Positions 9,221-20,078 are shown, counted from the stretch's first letter. The stretch is DNA of 64,000 bases from Humulus lupulus (GCF_963169125.1 NC_084801.1:79859696-79923695), one strand, 5' to 3'. The notes: generated by a model not told the origin, from the sequence alone. Made by a program: numbers and translations.

Positions 9221-12200
9221 ATGGTGACCACTCGATCCAAACATGGCAACGAGACAAAACAGCATGATGGGCAGGAGGCCCGCCATGTTGCCCTCCCCGA
9301 GGAGCAAGTTCCTGAAGTCCAGCAAAGGCCAGGAAAGCAGCCGGCCGGCCAAGACGATACTGGTAGTTCGACGCCCCGGCTGCCTAATCCGAATCCAGGT
9401 TATTATACTGCGGTGGAGATGGAGAATGCTCAACTGAGGAGCCAGCTAGCAGCAGCTGGTCAGCAAATCCAGGATATTCTGAGTCGACTACCCCCTCTCA
9501 CAACCAACGGTAACGTTGGAGAGAGGCAAGGCGAGGCTCCTAAGTCTCGCCAGAGTAATCGATCCAGGTATAGCCGTTCGGGTAGACTCCCTGCAGCCAA
9601 CTCCACCCCTTCATCACGCCATCAAGAGGCGAACTTCAGGGAAATGCCTCAGACCGAACCGCAGCAGTACAGCCGTTCGGTTAGGACATCAACCCCTAGC
9701 TCTCAGCCTTCCTCGAGGACACCCAGAAGAGATAGGGGAAATTCCCAAAGAAGGGCCGAGGAGATCCGGAGACGTCAGCCCGTCCCCGAAGAGCGTCCAG
9801 TTCCTCGTCCAGATCGCCCAGCGCGAAACCATCAAGCTGGCAGGGCCGAGAGGCCCCCACCAAATTTAGTCCGTCCAGACGGCACTAGGATCGCCTCTCC
9901 GGTCAGACATCCTCCCTCTCCCATCAGATATCCGTCTCCTCAAACCATCCGAGACATCCCGGCCTACATAAATAGTAGGAGAGACCCGCCATCGGCCGGG
10001 CCTTCCCGGCGCAGCAGGGTGCCGGGGGAAGGATCAGGTCGGAGCCGCCAAAGACGCACATCGAGCCTGTCCAGCAGGAGTCACTGGACCGGTAGTGCAC
10101 GGAGTGATCTTTCAGGAGGAGACCTGCGACAGCGACTAAGTTCAGCACAAAGTCACCATAATACCCATGGAGGCGACCTTCGAGATCGCCTCAACTCTCA
10201 CAGAGAGGATCGAGTTAGGGATGGTAGCCAGGCCCGCTCAGTTGGGGTCCGATCCGAAGTACGTAATGGCGGGAATGCCCCAAATGACCTATCTCCAGAT
10301 AGGAGGGGCAATAACCCGCCTAATATGTACAACGGGTCCGGAGCTGTTGAACAGCCCCGGAATAACCCAGGATCTCAGGAAAAAACCCTAGAGCGCTTAA
10401 CTCAAATGGAGGAGCTGATGAAGAAGCTCCTGTCGGAGAAAGAAAAAGACGAATATGATTCAGGGGATGGGATGGAGCTCTTCGCCCCCAACATAGTAGC
10501 AACGGCATACCCTTCTGGCTTTCGTATGCCTCACTTGTCAAAGTTCAACGGGGATGGAGACCCATCTGACCACTTAGGGATGTTCAACACCCTAATGATG
10601 GCTCATAACATCGGGCCAGAGCTTCGTTGCTTGATCTTTCCTTCCACCCTAACTGGACCTGCCAGGCAGTGGTTCAAACAAAGTAAAAGGCAGTCAATCA
10701 GCTCCTGGAAGACCTTTTCGGCTGACTTCAAGAGGGCATTCCGCGCCTCTCAGGCCGCCAGGGTCCAGGCCGACTCCCTAGCTAACGTGAGACAGCAACC
10801 TGGAGAAACGCTAAAAGCCTACTTGAGCAGATTTGCAAATGTCGCTGCTCGAGCCAGAGATGCCGACGACAGCTCCAAACTCATGGCTATGAGGACCGGG
10901 ATCCTAGTAGGCGGAGATCTGTGGAAGGATATTCAAAGGAGGGGGGTCAGCTCAGTTAGTGAATTCCTTAACAGAGCCCAAGAATGGATAAACTTGGAGG
11001 AAGCTGAAGCTTCAGCCGCGGGGACCAGCCAGGTCCTCGAAAAGCCCGCTGGGGCGGGAACAGAGATCGTAGTAGCGACTCCCGACGTCACGCAGAGCAA
11101 CCAGCCCGGTGGCGGCAAAAGAAAAGGAAATGGTGAAAACGTCCAGCACGGTCAAAAGAAGAATAAGTCCGTGGATAAATTCAAGCCCGTGTTCACAGCG
11201 TATACCGAGCTCACCCAAACCAGAGAGAATATTTTCCTGGCCAACGCTACGCGAGTCCCCTGGAAAAGACTGGAGCCAATAAAGCACCCTAAGGGAAAGA
11301 GAGACGCTTCCAAATTCTGCCGTTTTCATAACGACGTCGGGCACAATACCGACGACTGCAGGCACCTCAAAGATGAAATCGAGACTCTCATCCGAGCAGG
11401 TCCGTTGGCGCAATACTCGCGGAACAGGGTCCCCACAGGTCGACCCGCTCCGGAGATCCCAGCCAGTCAACCTGGACCTCGAGTAGATCAGGACGTCCCT
11501 CCCCCCGTGGTCGAGGGAGAGATTTCCACCATCTCTGGAGGGCCACACATGGATGGCACGAGCAGAGGCGCCCAGAAGAGGTACATAAATGAGTTGAAGG
11601 CCCACAATGGAGGGGAGTTCGTCCCGGAACAGCGTCAATCAAAACAACAAAGGTTAGAGAAACAACCAGTCACTTTCACGGAGGAGGACGCGGGCCATGT
11701 CCAATTCCCTCATAACGATCCCTTGGTCGTAGCAGTCCAGCTCGCCAACCGGAGAGTAAGGAGGGTGTTAGTGGACAATGGGAGCTCGGTGAATCTCCTA
11801 TTCCGTTCAACCTTAGAAAAAATGGGTCTGACCGTCTCCGAGCTAAAGGCAACCTCGATGATGCTATATGGCTTTTCAGGCGAAGGGTCAGCAGCGATAG
11901 GAACGATCGAGCTGGTGATCACCCTAGGCGACGAGTCCCGAACAGTGTCCAAACTGCTCGAATTCGTAGTCATTGACTGCTCCGCTGCCTACAATGCAAT
12001 TTTGGGCCGACCAACGCTCGTTGCTTTCGAAGCCATCACATTCGTCCGGAACCTCGCCATGAAGTTCCCTACTTCGACAGGGGTCTGCACTATCAAGGGC
12101 GATCAGCTCGCTGCCAGGGAATGCTACAGCATTTCCATGAAGGGAAAATCTAAACCCGGGCAGGTGGCGATGGCCATTCAGGATGAAGAGGAATCGCAGG

Positions 12201-14617
12201 GACCCAAGGCGGCCCCTGAGATTGAAAAACCTCGGGTTTCCGAAGACGAAAAGCTCGCCTTAAGCGAGGACATTGACCCCCGAGTAGGCGAGGACAGGTC
12301 CGAGCTCCAAGCTATTGAAGATCTCGAGGAGGTAGGCATCGATGAACAAAACCCTTCACGGACGGTGAAGCTCGGAAAGAACCTCTGCGATAGAAGAAAG
12401 GCGGATCTGACCGCGTTTCTGAAAAAGAACCTAGACGTATTCGCATGGTCGCACGAGGACATGATAGGGATCAGTCCGAGCGTAATCATGCACACGCTCC
12501 ACCTAGACAAAAGCGTCCCTGCAAAGTCTCAAAAGCAGAGGCGTTTAGGGACAACCCGAGCCGAGGCCCTTGAAGAAGAAGTGGCCCGGCTCAAGAAATG
12601 TGGCTTTATCCGCGAAGCCAGATTTCCCATTTGGGTTGCCAATCCCGTGTTAGTTCCAAAGCCCAATGGCAAGTGGCGGACCTGTATTGATTTTTCCGAC
12701 CTGAATAAAGCCTGCCCCAAGGATTGCTTTCCGTTGCCGAGGATCGATCAACTGGTGGATGCCACGGCGGGGCACGAGCTCATGTCCTTCATGGACGCGT
12801 ACTCGGGCTACAATCAGATCGCGATGAATCCAGCAGACCAGGATCACACCAGCTTCATGACCCCGACTAATGTCTATTGCTATAAGGTCATGCCGTTCGG
12901 TCTAAAGAACGCCGGAGCTACCTACCAAAGGCTGGTAAATAGAATGTTCGCGGATCAGATCGGGAAGAACATGGAAGTGTACGTCGATGATATGCTTGTC
13001 AAGTCAAAGACTGCCACCAACCACGTTGCCGACCTGGAAGAATGTTTTAACATACTGCGAGAATATGGCATGAGGCTCAATCCTCAGAAATGCACTTTCG
13101 GTGTCGCATCGGGGAAGTTCTTGGGTTTCATAGTCAATACCCGAGGAATCGAGGCAAATCCCGACAAGATCAGGTCACTGCTCGAGCTTCCATCCCCCAG
13201 GTCGCGGAAAGATGTCCAAGGACTCACAGGAAGGGTGGCGGCACTGAACCGGTTCATTTCCAAATCGACCGACAAGTGCCTGCCTTTCTACAACCTGCTC
13301 CGCGGAAACAAGAAGTTCGAATGGATAGTAGAGTGCGAGGGCGCATTCCTCGACCTAAAAACGCACCTGGCTGAGCCACCTGTGCTATCAAAGCCCAGGG
13401 TAGGAGAACCTCTTTTCCTCTACATGGTCGTGACTGAGGACGCAGCTAGTGCCGTTCTGGTGCGAGAAGAGGACCGGGCTCAGAAACCGGTTTATTACAT
13501 CAGCAAGAGACTCCTCGGAGCTGAGTCAAGGTACCCGTTGATGGAAAAGCTGGCGTTCTGCCTAATCACGGCCTCGCGAAAACTCAGGCCATACTTCCAG
13601 TCCCACTCTGTACACGTCATGACCGATCAGCCTCTAAGGCAGGTTTTGCAAAAGCCTGAAGCCTCGGGACGCTTGCTAAAGTGGGCGGTCGAACTCAGTC
13701 AGTTCGAGATTTTCTATACTCCCCGAACTACCATAAAAAGTCAAGCCTTGGCCGACTTCGTGGCAGAATGCGCGGGATTCCGTGAGATCCCATCAGAAGA
13801 TTCACAGCAGCTCACATCCTCAGGCTCATCGTGGAGGATCTTCGTTGATGGCTCATCTAACGAGAACGGCTCCGGGGCCGGAATTATTCTGATATCCCCA
13901 GAAGGACATAGATTCCATTCGGCGCTGAGATTCGGGTTCAAGGCGTCCAACAACGAGGCAGAGTACGAGGCCTTGTTAGCCGGACTTAGGATAGCTAGCG
14001 AGCTAAAGGCAAGCTCTGTCCAGTGTTTCAGCGACTCCCAGCTCGTGGTGAATCAGGTCTTAGGCGAGTATCAGGCGCGGGGTCCCAAGATGGCCTCTTA
14101 TTTGGCTAAGGTAAAATCCGAATTATCTACGTTTGGGCAATGGTCGATCGAGCAGATACCTCGGGAGCAGAACGCCAATGCAGATGCTCTCGCCAAGCTC
14201 GCCACCTCGGGGGAGGCAGAAACCCTGGGGTTGGTGCCAATTGAGTTCTTGGACAAACCAAGCATAGACGGAGATCGAGCGGATATTGAGATGATTGACA
14301 TCAGGCCGACCTGGATGACTCCCATTGTTGAGTACCTCGTCGAGGGCAAGTTACCCGAAGGGCGCAACGACGTACGGCGAGTCCTTTATCAAGCTCCGAG
14401 ATATACGCTAGTCAAGGGGGTGTTGTACCGACGTGGGCATTCATTACCTCTCCTCCGGTGTGTTCTTCCAAGTGAGGCGAAGGCCATCCTGCAGGAAGTT
14501 CATGACAGATTCTGCGGAGATCACACTGGGGGGCAAAGCCTGGCCTTGAAGATCCTTCGGCAGGGTTTTTACTGGCCGACTCTGTCCAAAGACTCGATCT
14601 CATATGTAAAAAAGTGA
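9221..14617 (+). CDS. gag-protease-RT-RNase H polyprotein (integrase cut off by TGA)
   Basis: An open frame of 1798 codons beginning MVTTRSKHGN. Residues 1-400 are low-complexity and Arg/Ser/Pro-rich. Gag core is at about 430-600, and a C-H-H-C knuckle starts at Cys700 (CRFHNDVGHNTDDC). Aspartic protease is at about 840-960 with D852-N-G-S-S. Reverse transcriptase covers about 1110-1290, with YVDD at 1254-1257. RNase H starts with the FVDGSS motif (Asp1543) and runs to about 1680. The integrase zinc-binding domain begins with its two His residues and then meets TGA at 14615-14617, where the first Cys of the HHCC motif is expected; the frame is open again beyond. Gag to RNase H therefore look intact, while integrase is separated from them. 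Confidence 0.93.
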   Translation: MVTTRSKHGNETKQHDGQEARHVALPEEQVPEVQQRPGKQPAGQDDTGSSTPRLPNPNPGYYTAVEMENAQLRSQLAAAGQQIQDILSRLPPLTTNGNVGERQGEAPKSRQSNRSRYSRSGRLPAANSTPSSRHQEANFREMPQTEPQQYSRSVRTSTPSSQPSSRTPRRDRGNSQRRAEEIRRRQPVPEERPVPRPDRPARNHQAGRAERPPPNLVRPDGTRIASPVRHPPSPIRYPSPQTIRDIPAYINSRRDPPSAGPSRRSRVPGEGSGRSRQRRTSSLSSRSHWTGSARSDLSGGDLRQRLSSAQSHHNTHGGDLRDRLNSHREDRVRDGSQARSVGVRSEVRNGGNAPNDLSPDRRGNNPPNMYNGSGAVEQPRNNPGSQEKTLERLTQMEELMKKLLSEKEKDEYDSGDGMELFAPNIVATAYPSGFRMPHLSKFNGDGDPSDHLGMFNTLMMAHNIGPELRCLIFPSTLTGPARQWFKQSKRQSISSWKTFSADFKRAFRASQAARVQADSLANVRQQPGETLKAYLSRFANVAARARDADDSSKLMAMRTGILVGGDLWKDIQRRGVSSVSEFLNRAQEWINLEEAEASAAGTSQVLEKPAGAGTEIVVATPDVTQSNQPGGGKRKGNGENVQHGQKKNKSVDKFKPVFTAYTELTQTRENIFLANATRVPWKRLEPIKHPKGKRDASKFCRFHNDVGHNTDDCRHLKDEIETLIRAGPLAQYSRNRVPTGRPAPEIPASQPGPRVDQDVPPPVVEGEISTISGGPHMDGTSRGAQKRYINELKAHNGGEFVPEQRQSKQQRLEKQPVTFTEEDAGHVQFPHNDPLVVAVQLANRRVRRVLVDNGSSVNLLFRSTLEKMGLTVSELKATSMMLYGFSGEGSAAIGTIELVITLGDESRTVSKLLEFVVIDCSAAYNAILGRPTLVAFEAITFVRNLAMKFPTSTGVCTIKGDQLAARECYSISMKGKSKPGQVAMAIQDEEESQGPKAAPEIEKPRVSEDEKLALSEDIDPRVGEDRSELQAIEDLEEVGIDEQNPSRTVKLGKNLCDRRKADLTAFLKKNLDVFAWSHEDMIGISPSVIMHTLHLDKSVPAKSQKQRRLGTTRAEALEEEVARLKKCGFIREARFPIWVANPVLVPKPNGKWRTCIDFSDLNKACPKDCFPLPRIDQLVDATAGHELMSFMDAYSGYNQIAMNPADQDHTSFMTPTNVYCYKVMPFGLKNAGATYQRLVNRMFADQIGKNMEVYVDDMLVKSKTATNHVADLEECFNILREYGMRLNPQKCTFGVASGKFLGFIVNTRGIEANPDKIRSLLELPSPRSRKDVQGLTGRVAALNRFISKSTDKCLPFYNLLRGNKKFEWIVECEGAFLDLKTHLAEPPVLSKPRVGEPLFLYMVVTEDAASAVLVREEDRAQKPVYYISKRLLGAESRYPLMEKLAFCLITASRKLRPYFQSHSVHVMTDQPLRQVLQKPEASGRLLKWAVELSQFEIFYTPRTTIKSQALADFVAECAGFREIPSEDSQQLTSSGSSWRIFVDGSSNENGSGAGIILISPEGHRFHSALRFGFKASNNEAEYEALLAGLRIASELKASSVQCFSDSQLVVNQVLGEYQARGPKMASYLAKVKSELSTFGQWSIEQIPREQNANADALAKLATSGEAETLGLVPIEFLDKPSIDGDRADIEMIDIRPTWMTPIVEYLVEGKLPEGRNDVRRVLYQAPRYTLVKGVLYRRGHSLPLLRCVLPSEAKAILQEVHDRFCGDHTGGQSLALKILRQGFYWPTLSKDSISYVKK

Positions 14618-15547
14618 GACAAATGTCAGCGGTTCGCCGCGGTTGCACGAGCACCCCCGACCGAGCTAAAAATGATATCGTCTCCCTGGCCCTTCGCCAT
14701 TTGGGGCATAGATCTAATAGGCGCCCTGCCCACCGGAAAGGGAGGGGTCCGTTACGCCGTGGTAGCCATTGACTACTTCACAAAGTGGGCCGAAGCAGAG
14801 CCGTTGGCGACAATAACATCGAAAAAGGTGCTAGACTTCGTGGTTAAAAGCATCGTTTGTCGCTTCGGCCTACCCAAAAAGATCGTTTCCGACAATGGCA
14901 CTCAATTTGACAGCGACCTGTTCACCGAATTTTGCGAAAAGAACGGAATTGTGAAAAGTTTCTCATCCGTGGCCTATCCCCAGGCGAACGGCCAGGTCGA
15001 AGCTGTCAATAAAACTCTGAAGGCAAGCCTCAAGAAGAGGCTAGATGAGGCAAAGGGGATCTGGCCAGAACAGCTCCCCCAAGTTCTGTGGGCCTATAGG
15101 ACCTCACATCGGACTCCCACGGGTCACACTCCTTTCTCCCTAACCTTTGGAAGTGAAGCGGTCCTCCCCGTGGAGGTAAAGGTCCTATCGCACAGGGTCC
15201 GGTCCTATGAACAGAACAAGAACCACGAGCTCCTATGCCACTCCTTAGACTTGATGGATGAGAGGCGAGAGGATTCACAACTCCAGCTCGCCCATTATCA
15301 ACAGAAAATCACTCGCTACTTTAACGCTAAGGTCAAAAGACGTGCCTTTAGCGTCGGCGATTTGGTCTTGAGGAGAGTTTTCCTGGCCGGGAAAGATCCC
15401 AAAGATGGGGTTCTGGGACCAAGCTGGGAAGGACCATACCAGGTCATCGAAGTCATCAAAGAAGGGACGTATAAATTAGCTCGACTTGGTGGAGGGGCGG
15501 TCCCGCGGACTTGGAATGCAATCCACCTAAAGAAATATTATCAATAA
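14618..15547 (+). pseudogene. Integrase part of pol, downstream of the in-frame TGA
   Basis: It continues in exactly the same frame as the upstream ORF: the first Met, at 14672, is codon 1818 counted from 9221. It starts DKCQRFA, the end of the HHCC zinc finger. The catalytic triad is visible as Asp1831 (GIDLIG), Asp1891 (SDNGTQF) and Glu1927 (NGQVEAVNK), with the D-D-35-E spacing kept. A C-terminal region with GDLVLRR and GPYQVIEV follows, and the stop is at 15545-15547. There is no chromodomain. Without readthrough, no full integrase is made from this copy. Confidence 0.88.
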
Positions 15548-15667
15548 ACATGTGTAAGACCTAGAAGGTCACCTCCGATGTATAAATAAAAATCAAATGT
15601 TTCTCGTTATTTGCAAGGGTAATTTTAAAGTAACAACGAAAGACCCTTTCCCAGTTACTTGGGGGGC

Positions 15668-16610
15668 ATATGGTACCAGGATATATCCAGGTCTCCTTAA
15701 CGACTTAGGTGTTAATTTTTATCTATGGATAAGAGTTATCACAAACTAAGTCCTATCCTGGTCTTAACCAGGTCATAAAACTTAGAAGTTAGCTAAAATT
15801 TGTTGACCGAGGTTCTTCTTTAAAGAGCCCGGGATACGGATAAAAGTTGACACGAACTAAGTTTTTTCAAAATAAGCTCCTGGTCTTAACCAGGTCATAA
15901 AACTTAGAAGTTAGCTAAAATTTGTTGACCGAGGTTCTTCTTTAAAGAGCCCGGGATACGGATAAAAGTTGACACGAACTAAGTTTTTTCAAAATAAGTT
16001 CCTGGTCTTAACCAGGTCATAAAACTTAGAAGTTAGCTAAAATTTGTTGACCGAGGTTCTTCTTTAAAGAGCCCGGGATACGGATAAAAGTTGACACGAA
16101 CTAAGTTTTTTCAAAATAAGTTCCTGGTCTTAACCAGGTCATAAAACTTAGAAGTTAGCTAAAATTTGTTGACCGAGGTTCTTCTTTAAAGAGCCCGGGA
16201 TACGGATAAAAGTTGACACGAACTAAGTTTTTTCAAAATAAGTTCCTGGTCTTAACCAGGTCATAAAACTTAGAAGTTAGCTAAAATTTGTTGACCGAGG
16301 TTCTTCTTTAAAGAGCCCGGGATACGGATAAAAGTTGACACGAACTAAGTTTTTTCAAAATAAGTTCCTGGTCTTAACCAGGTCATAAAACTTAGAAGTT
16401 AGCTAAAATTTGTTGACCGAGGTTCTTCTTTAAAGATCCCGGGATACGGATAAAAGTTGACGCGATCTGAGTTTTTTCAAAATAAGCTCCTGGTCTTAAC
16501 CAGGTCAGAAAACTTAGGAGTGAACTAGAAAATTGTTGAACGCGGATCTTATTTAAAGAGCCCGGGATACGGATAAAGTTAGCTCGAACTACGTTCATAA
16601 AAATAAAGAG
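15668..16610 (+). repeat. 122-bp tandem array in the 3' untranslated region
   Basis: The motif CCTGGTCTTAACCAGG starts at 15757, 15879, 16001, 16123, 16245, 16367 and 16489, exactly 122 bp apart each time. The inner units are almost identical; the first (from about 15668) and last are diverged. The motif can fold (CCTGGT/ACCAGG stem, 4-nt loop). Family knowledge: Tat elements often carry variable tandem repeats here, and such arrays can seed satellites. Confidence 0.93.
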
Positions 16611-16746
16611 ATAAATTATGACCAAATACATGAAAATATATATGTAAAACTGGTTGAGCAAATTGTCTCGAGGCGGAAACGCCTCACATAAAAAAGAGAA
16701 TTACGATAAAAAAAAAAGAGTTCAAAATACGAAAACAAGAAGCATC

Positions 16747-19327
16747 CTAAGCCCCATCAGCTGGCCCTTTGGAGGTCGCGGTCTCACCCTGCTCCGCCGC
16801 GGCAGAGGCCTCTCCAGTCTCCGATGGAGGAGCCTCCTTATTCAGGCGGGCTTGAAGCCGCGGCAACAGGAATGCCCAAAGGTCCGGCGGCATGAAGGAG
16901 AAGTCCGCGTCCGGATTGTGGGACCAGCACTGATAGAATAGGTCCTGTAAGGACTGCTCCGACACGACCCGCTCGTCTTTCAGGGCGGTCTGGGAGGTCT
17001 GGACTTCGGCCTTCGCCACCTCAAGGTCTGCCCGCGATGCGGCCAGGGAGCGTTTAAGCTCTTGGTTCTCCGAGCGGACCTTCTCTAGCTCGGCTTTTGA
17101 GGCCGCCAAGGCGTCTCTCGCCTCCTGAGACTCCTGGAGGGCAGTCTGGCGATCTGCTTCCAAACCCTCGAGCTGGGCCTTGGTCCTAACGATGCCTCTA
17201 TAGGCGGCAGCCATGCCCTGCAAGAAAAGAGTGATAAATTAGCAAACTGGAAGGAGAAAGGCGGCGTGTGAGTGTCAAAGCCTTAAAAGAAGGGGGCACT
17301 TTACCGTTAAAGTCATGTCCATAGCGGACTCTATAACTCGGACCGGGCTCGTTGTTTCGATGGCCCGGAGCTCCTTCTCCCTGATATTGTAATAGTGGCT
17401 GACGGCGTAGCTGGCCGACTCGTACACCGTACCCCGGAATGCTTCGGGCATCTTCTCCAGAGCCCGGCGGTCGACCGGGATACGCACGTCCGGGGCTACC
17501 GCGGCCAGATTCCCGACCTCTATTACCCCGTCCTGGGCGGCCAGTGGAGATCGTTGGGGTGGCGGATGCATGAGTCCTGTCCTGGCGACAGGGAGGTTCG
17601 CCCCCGCGACCTGGGATGACGGGTCTCTCCCCTTCTCCGTAGCTGGGGATTTGGTGGAGACCCCGGTCGAGCTCTTGGACTCGCGAAGCCTCTTTAACCT
17701 CGGCCCCGCTGGGGGATTCCCACCAAACACAACGCCCCGCAGACTATTCCCGGGCTGAGACATCCCTTCTGCCAAAGAGCAAAAAACACGGTTATCAGCA
17801 ATCATACAGAAATAAAGGCAATAAGAAAGCAAATACTAAGGGAGCCCTACCCCCCGAGCTGGAAGAGCCTAGGACGATTATCTCACGAACTGGCGAAGGT
17901 TCTAGGTCCGGTTCTGAATCGGGGCTGGACTCTTCTACGTACTGCCTAATCCCCGGAGCGTAGACGCCCCTCTGGAGCGCAGGCCACGTGCGTAAATTGG
18001 TCCCGTACTCCTAAAAAATGGCCGACCTAAAGGCTAGGGTATTATCTACTACTACGGTACCCTTGGGCCGACTCTCTTGGTTGTCCAGCACGAGCTGGTC
18101 AACGCAGTGGAGCAGAAGCGTGTCCAGGTCCGGATTCCTTGGGTGACGATGGACGAGCTGCCTAGGGTTGAACCTAACCAGCCGGGGGTCTGCAGTGGCC
18201 CTATCTACGTTCTTAAATAAGTAAAAGTTACCTTGACCGGAAGGACCCGCGGCTGCTCCGGATTGGGCCCTCTCCTCGATCTCCAAGCTCCGCTTCCTGT
18301 TCCTCACCAGAGGAACTTCCTCACCTTCTTCCTCGCCTTCGTCATCTGCGACCTCCTCCGCGACGATCGGCCTGTTGTCGCGGGCTGGGGGAGGCCCCCG
18401 GGGCCTTTTCAAATTCAAAGTCTGATTTGGGAAAATCAGCTTGCAGAATACCATCGTCTCGTCCGTCACGAGCACGCGGTAGTCTTTCTCACTGGGAGGC
18501 AGGTTCGCCAGTGTGTCGTATTGACCCCCGAGGGTCACGGACTTTTCGGTCCTCGAGTAGATGGCTGCAAGGTTGGTCGAAATCAGAATTGGAATAAGGG
18601 ACGGGCTAAAATAAGATAACCGTTAAAAGGCGAGCTAAATGGAGGATTACTTACGAGGGCGGTTGAAATAATGATGATCGCAGTTTCGGAACCCAGTAGA
18701 CATAAAAAACTGGTCTTTGAAGTCGTTTGGATGGCTCGGCAGCTCGATCACTGCTGCTGTGTTAGGGAAGCGGGTTAAGTAATAGAACCCGTCGCCTCGC
18801 CCCCGCTGGTCCGGGCTGGCTTTGAGGCAGAAGAAATACAAGATATCAGCAGGAGTGGGGACCTCCCACTCATGCTTTTGGAACAAATACCTCAGTCCCG
18901 CCAGCAGACGGTAGGAATTGGGGGGGAGCTGAAATGGGGCCAACCCCACGTAGTTCAGAAAATCAGCAAAATACTGATCCAGGGGGAGGAAGGCCCCTGC
19001 CTTGAAGTGTTCCCCGCTCCAGGCCGCGAACGACTCGTCGAGCGGCGTGCAGCTCCTCTCCCCATCCGCAGCAGGTCGGGCGATCACGGAGGTCTTCCCC
19101 AGAGGAATGTTGTGGTTAAGGAAGATTTTGGTGATCTTTGCCTGGCTGGTTATCTTCGAGACGATTCTCTCCGCCTCGAAAAACGCGTCAGGAGCCACCT
19201 CGGCCTGCTTCTCCACCGCCGGTCCAAAGTGAGGAATTGGCGAGCTGGTCACCACCGCCTTTCCTTTATCCTTCTGGGAGGCCAAACTTCCCACATTCTT
19301 CTGTGGCAGATTTCTCTTTGGAGCCAT
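16747..19327 (-). CDS. Antisense four-exon gene of the Tat element (one in-frame TAG)
   Basis: Proposed exons are 19327-18655, 18564-17851, 17768-17305 and 17217-16747 (673, 714, 464 and 471 nt; 774 codons with stop). All three introns are GT-AG (donors GTAAGT, GTAGGG, GTAAAG; acceptors TTGCAG, TGGCAG, TTGCAG), and the phases join without loss. Exon 1 begins MAPKRNLPQK and contains FLNYVGLAPFQLPPNSYR, resembling the 'putative gypsy type transposon' family (Pfam PF04195). Exon 2 has an acidic stretch (DDEGEEEGEE). Exon 4 is an Ala/Glu/Lys-rich likely coiled coil. An in-frame TAG at 18011-18013 interrupts exon 2, but clear coding continues after it. Extra antisense ORFs are known from Tat elements such as Grande; their role is unknown. 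Confidence 0.82.
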
Positions 19328-19517
19328 CTGGTCGCCTATCGAGCAAAAGAAAACACTTTAGAAAAGGCGACCCAAGCAGGAGAGTGAGGCAAGCATTAAG
19401 TACACGAGCTGGGGTAAGCCCGGCCCGTGGAGAGTGGTGCCACGCGTTCCAAGGAACACGCGCCTGTGCCCTCAACAGATCCCAGATTACTCGGAATTCG
19501 TGTGTCAGATGGCTCAG

Positions 19518-19520
<3 letters not shown>

Positions 19521-19551
<31 letters not shown>
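19521..19551 (+). repeat. Homopolymer of 31 A
   Basis: An uninterrupted A run inside the element. It lies upstream of the antisense start codon, so the antisense transcript would carry a poly-U run there. Length may be an assembly estimate. Confidence 0.9.
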
Positions 19552-19555
<4 letters not shown>

Positions 19556-20078
19556 CCTTGGGGGGAAAGTTTCAACAGGCAAGGCGTGGCAAAACCGCTT
19601 TTAAAGCGTATTCCCTAAGCTACCCGGTTTTTGCACCCAAAGTTCCTACGGATCCTACCAGAAATTGTTCCTAAGAAAGAATCATGGAACCCATGTTCTA
19701 AGGCGATGTCCCATGGCAAATGTGCCCTAATCAAAGAAGGGCCATCACCCTCCATATCCGCGCGACCCAGAAAACCTCTGCATGTGGCTACAGTAAAAAA
19801 TTTTACCTAGGCTACAGTGGCATGCTTTCAAAAATAAATGGGGACAGAAGACTTACAGTATAGGGTTGGATGGTGAGCGAGGTTGCTGCGCGGGTAGGGG
19901 CTTCGTTGGCACAGTAGTCTCCAAGGCCTTGAAGGAACTCGCACGCTTAAGCTTCGTGAACGGAGAAGATGAGAGCAATGGAAATGAGGGTTTTGCTCTT
20001 CGGAAGGTCAGAGAGAAAAGAAGGAAATTTGAGAGGTTCTGAATGGTAAGGTGGTCCGTGCGTGGGATGACCACCCCC

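Noticed and set aside
9516..9869. Plus-strand ORF of 117 codons
   Set aside because: Out-of-frame reading of the repetitive gag N-terminus; also mirrored in copy 1.
11012..11638. Minus-strand ORF of 208 codons
   Set aside because: It lies inside the gag-pol frame, and its mirror at 1847-2473 lies within copy 1. Both are shadow frames of the real gene.
15757..16610. Regular repeats that look like a CRISPR array
   Set aside because: The whole 122 bp repeats with no variable spacers, in a plant retrotransposon.
19521..19551. A-run as the tail of a retroposed transcript
   Set aside because: No target duplication and no non-LTR sequence next to it; it sits within the intact element.
18233..19674. 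Plus-strand ORFs of 128-178 codons opposite the antisense gene
   Set aside because: They overlap the exons on the other strand, run through the A-run and show no domain.
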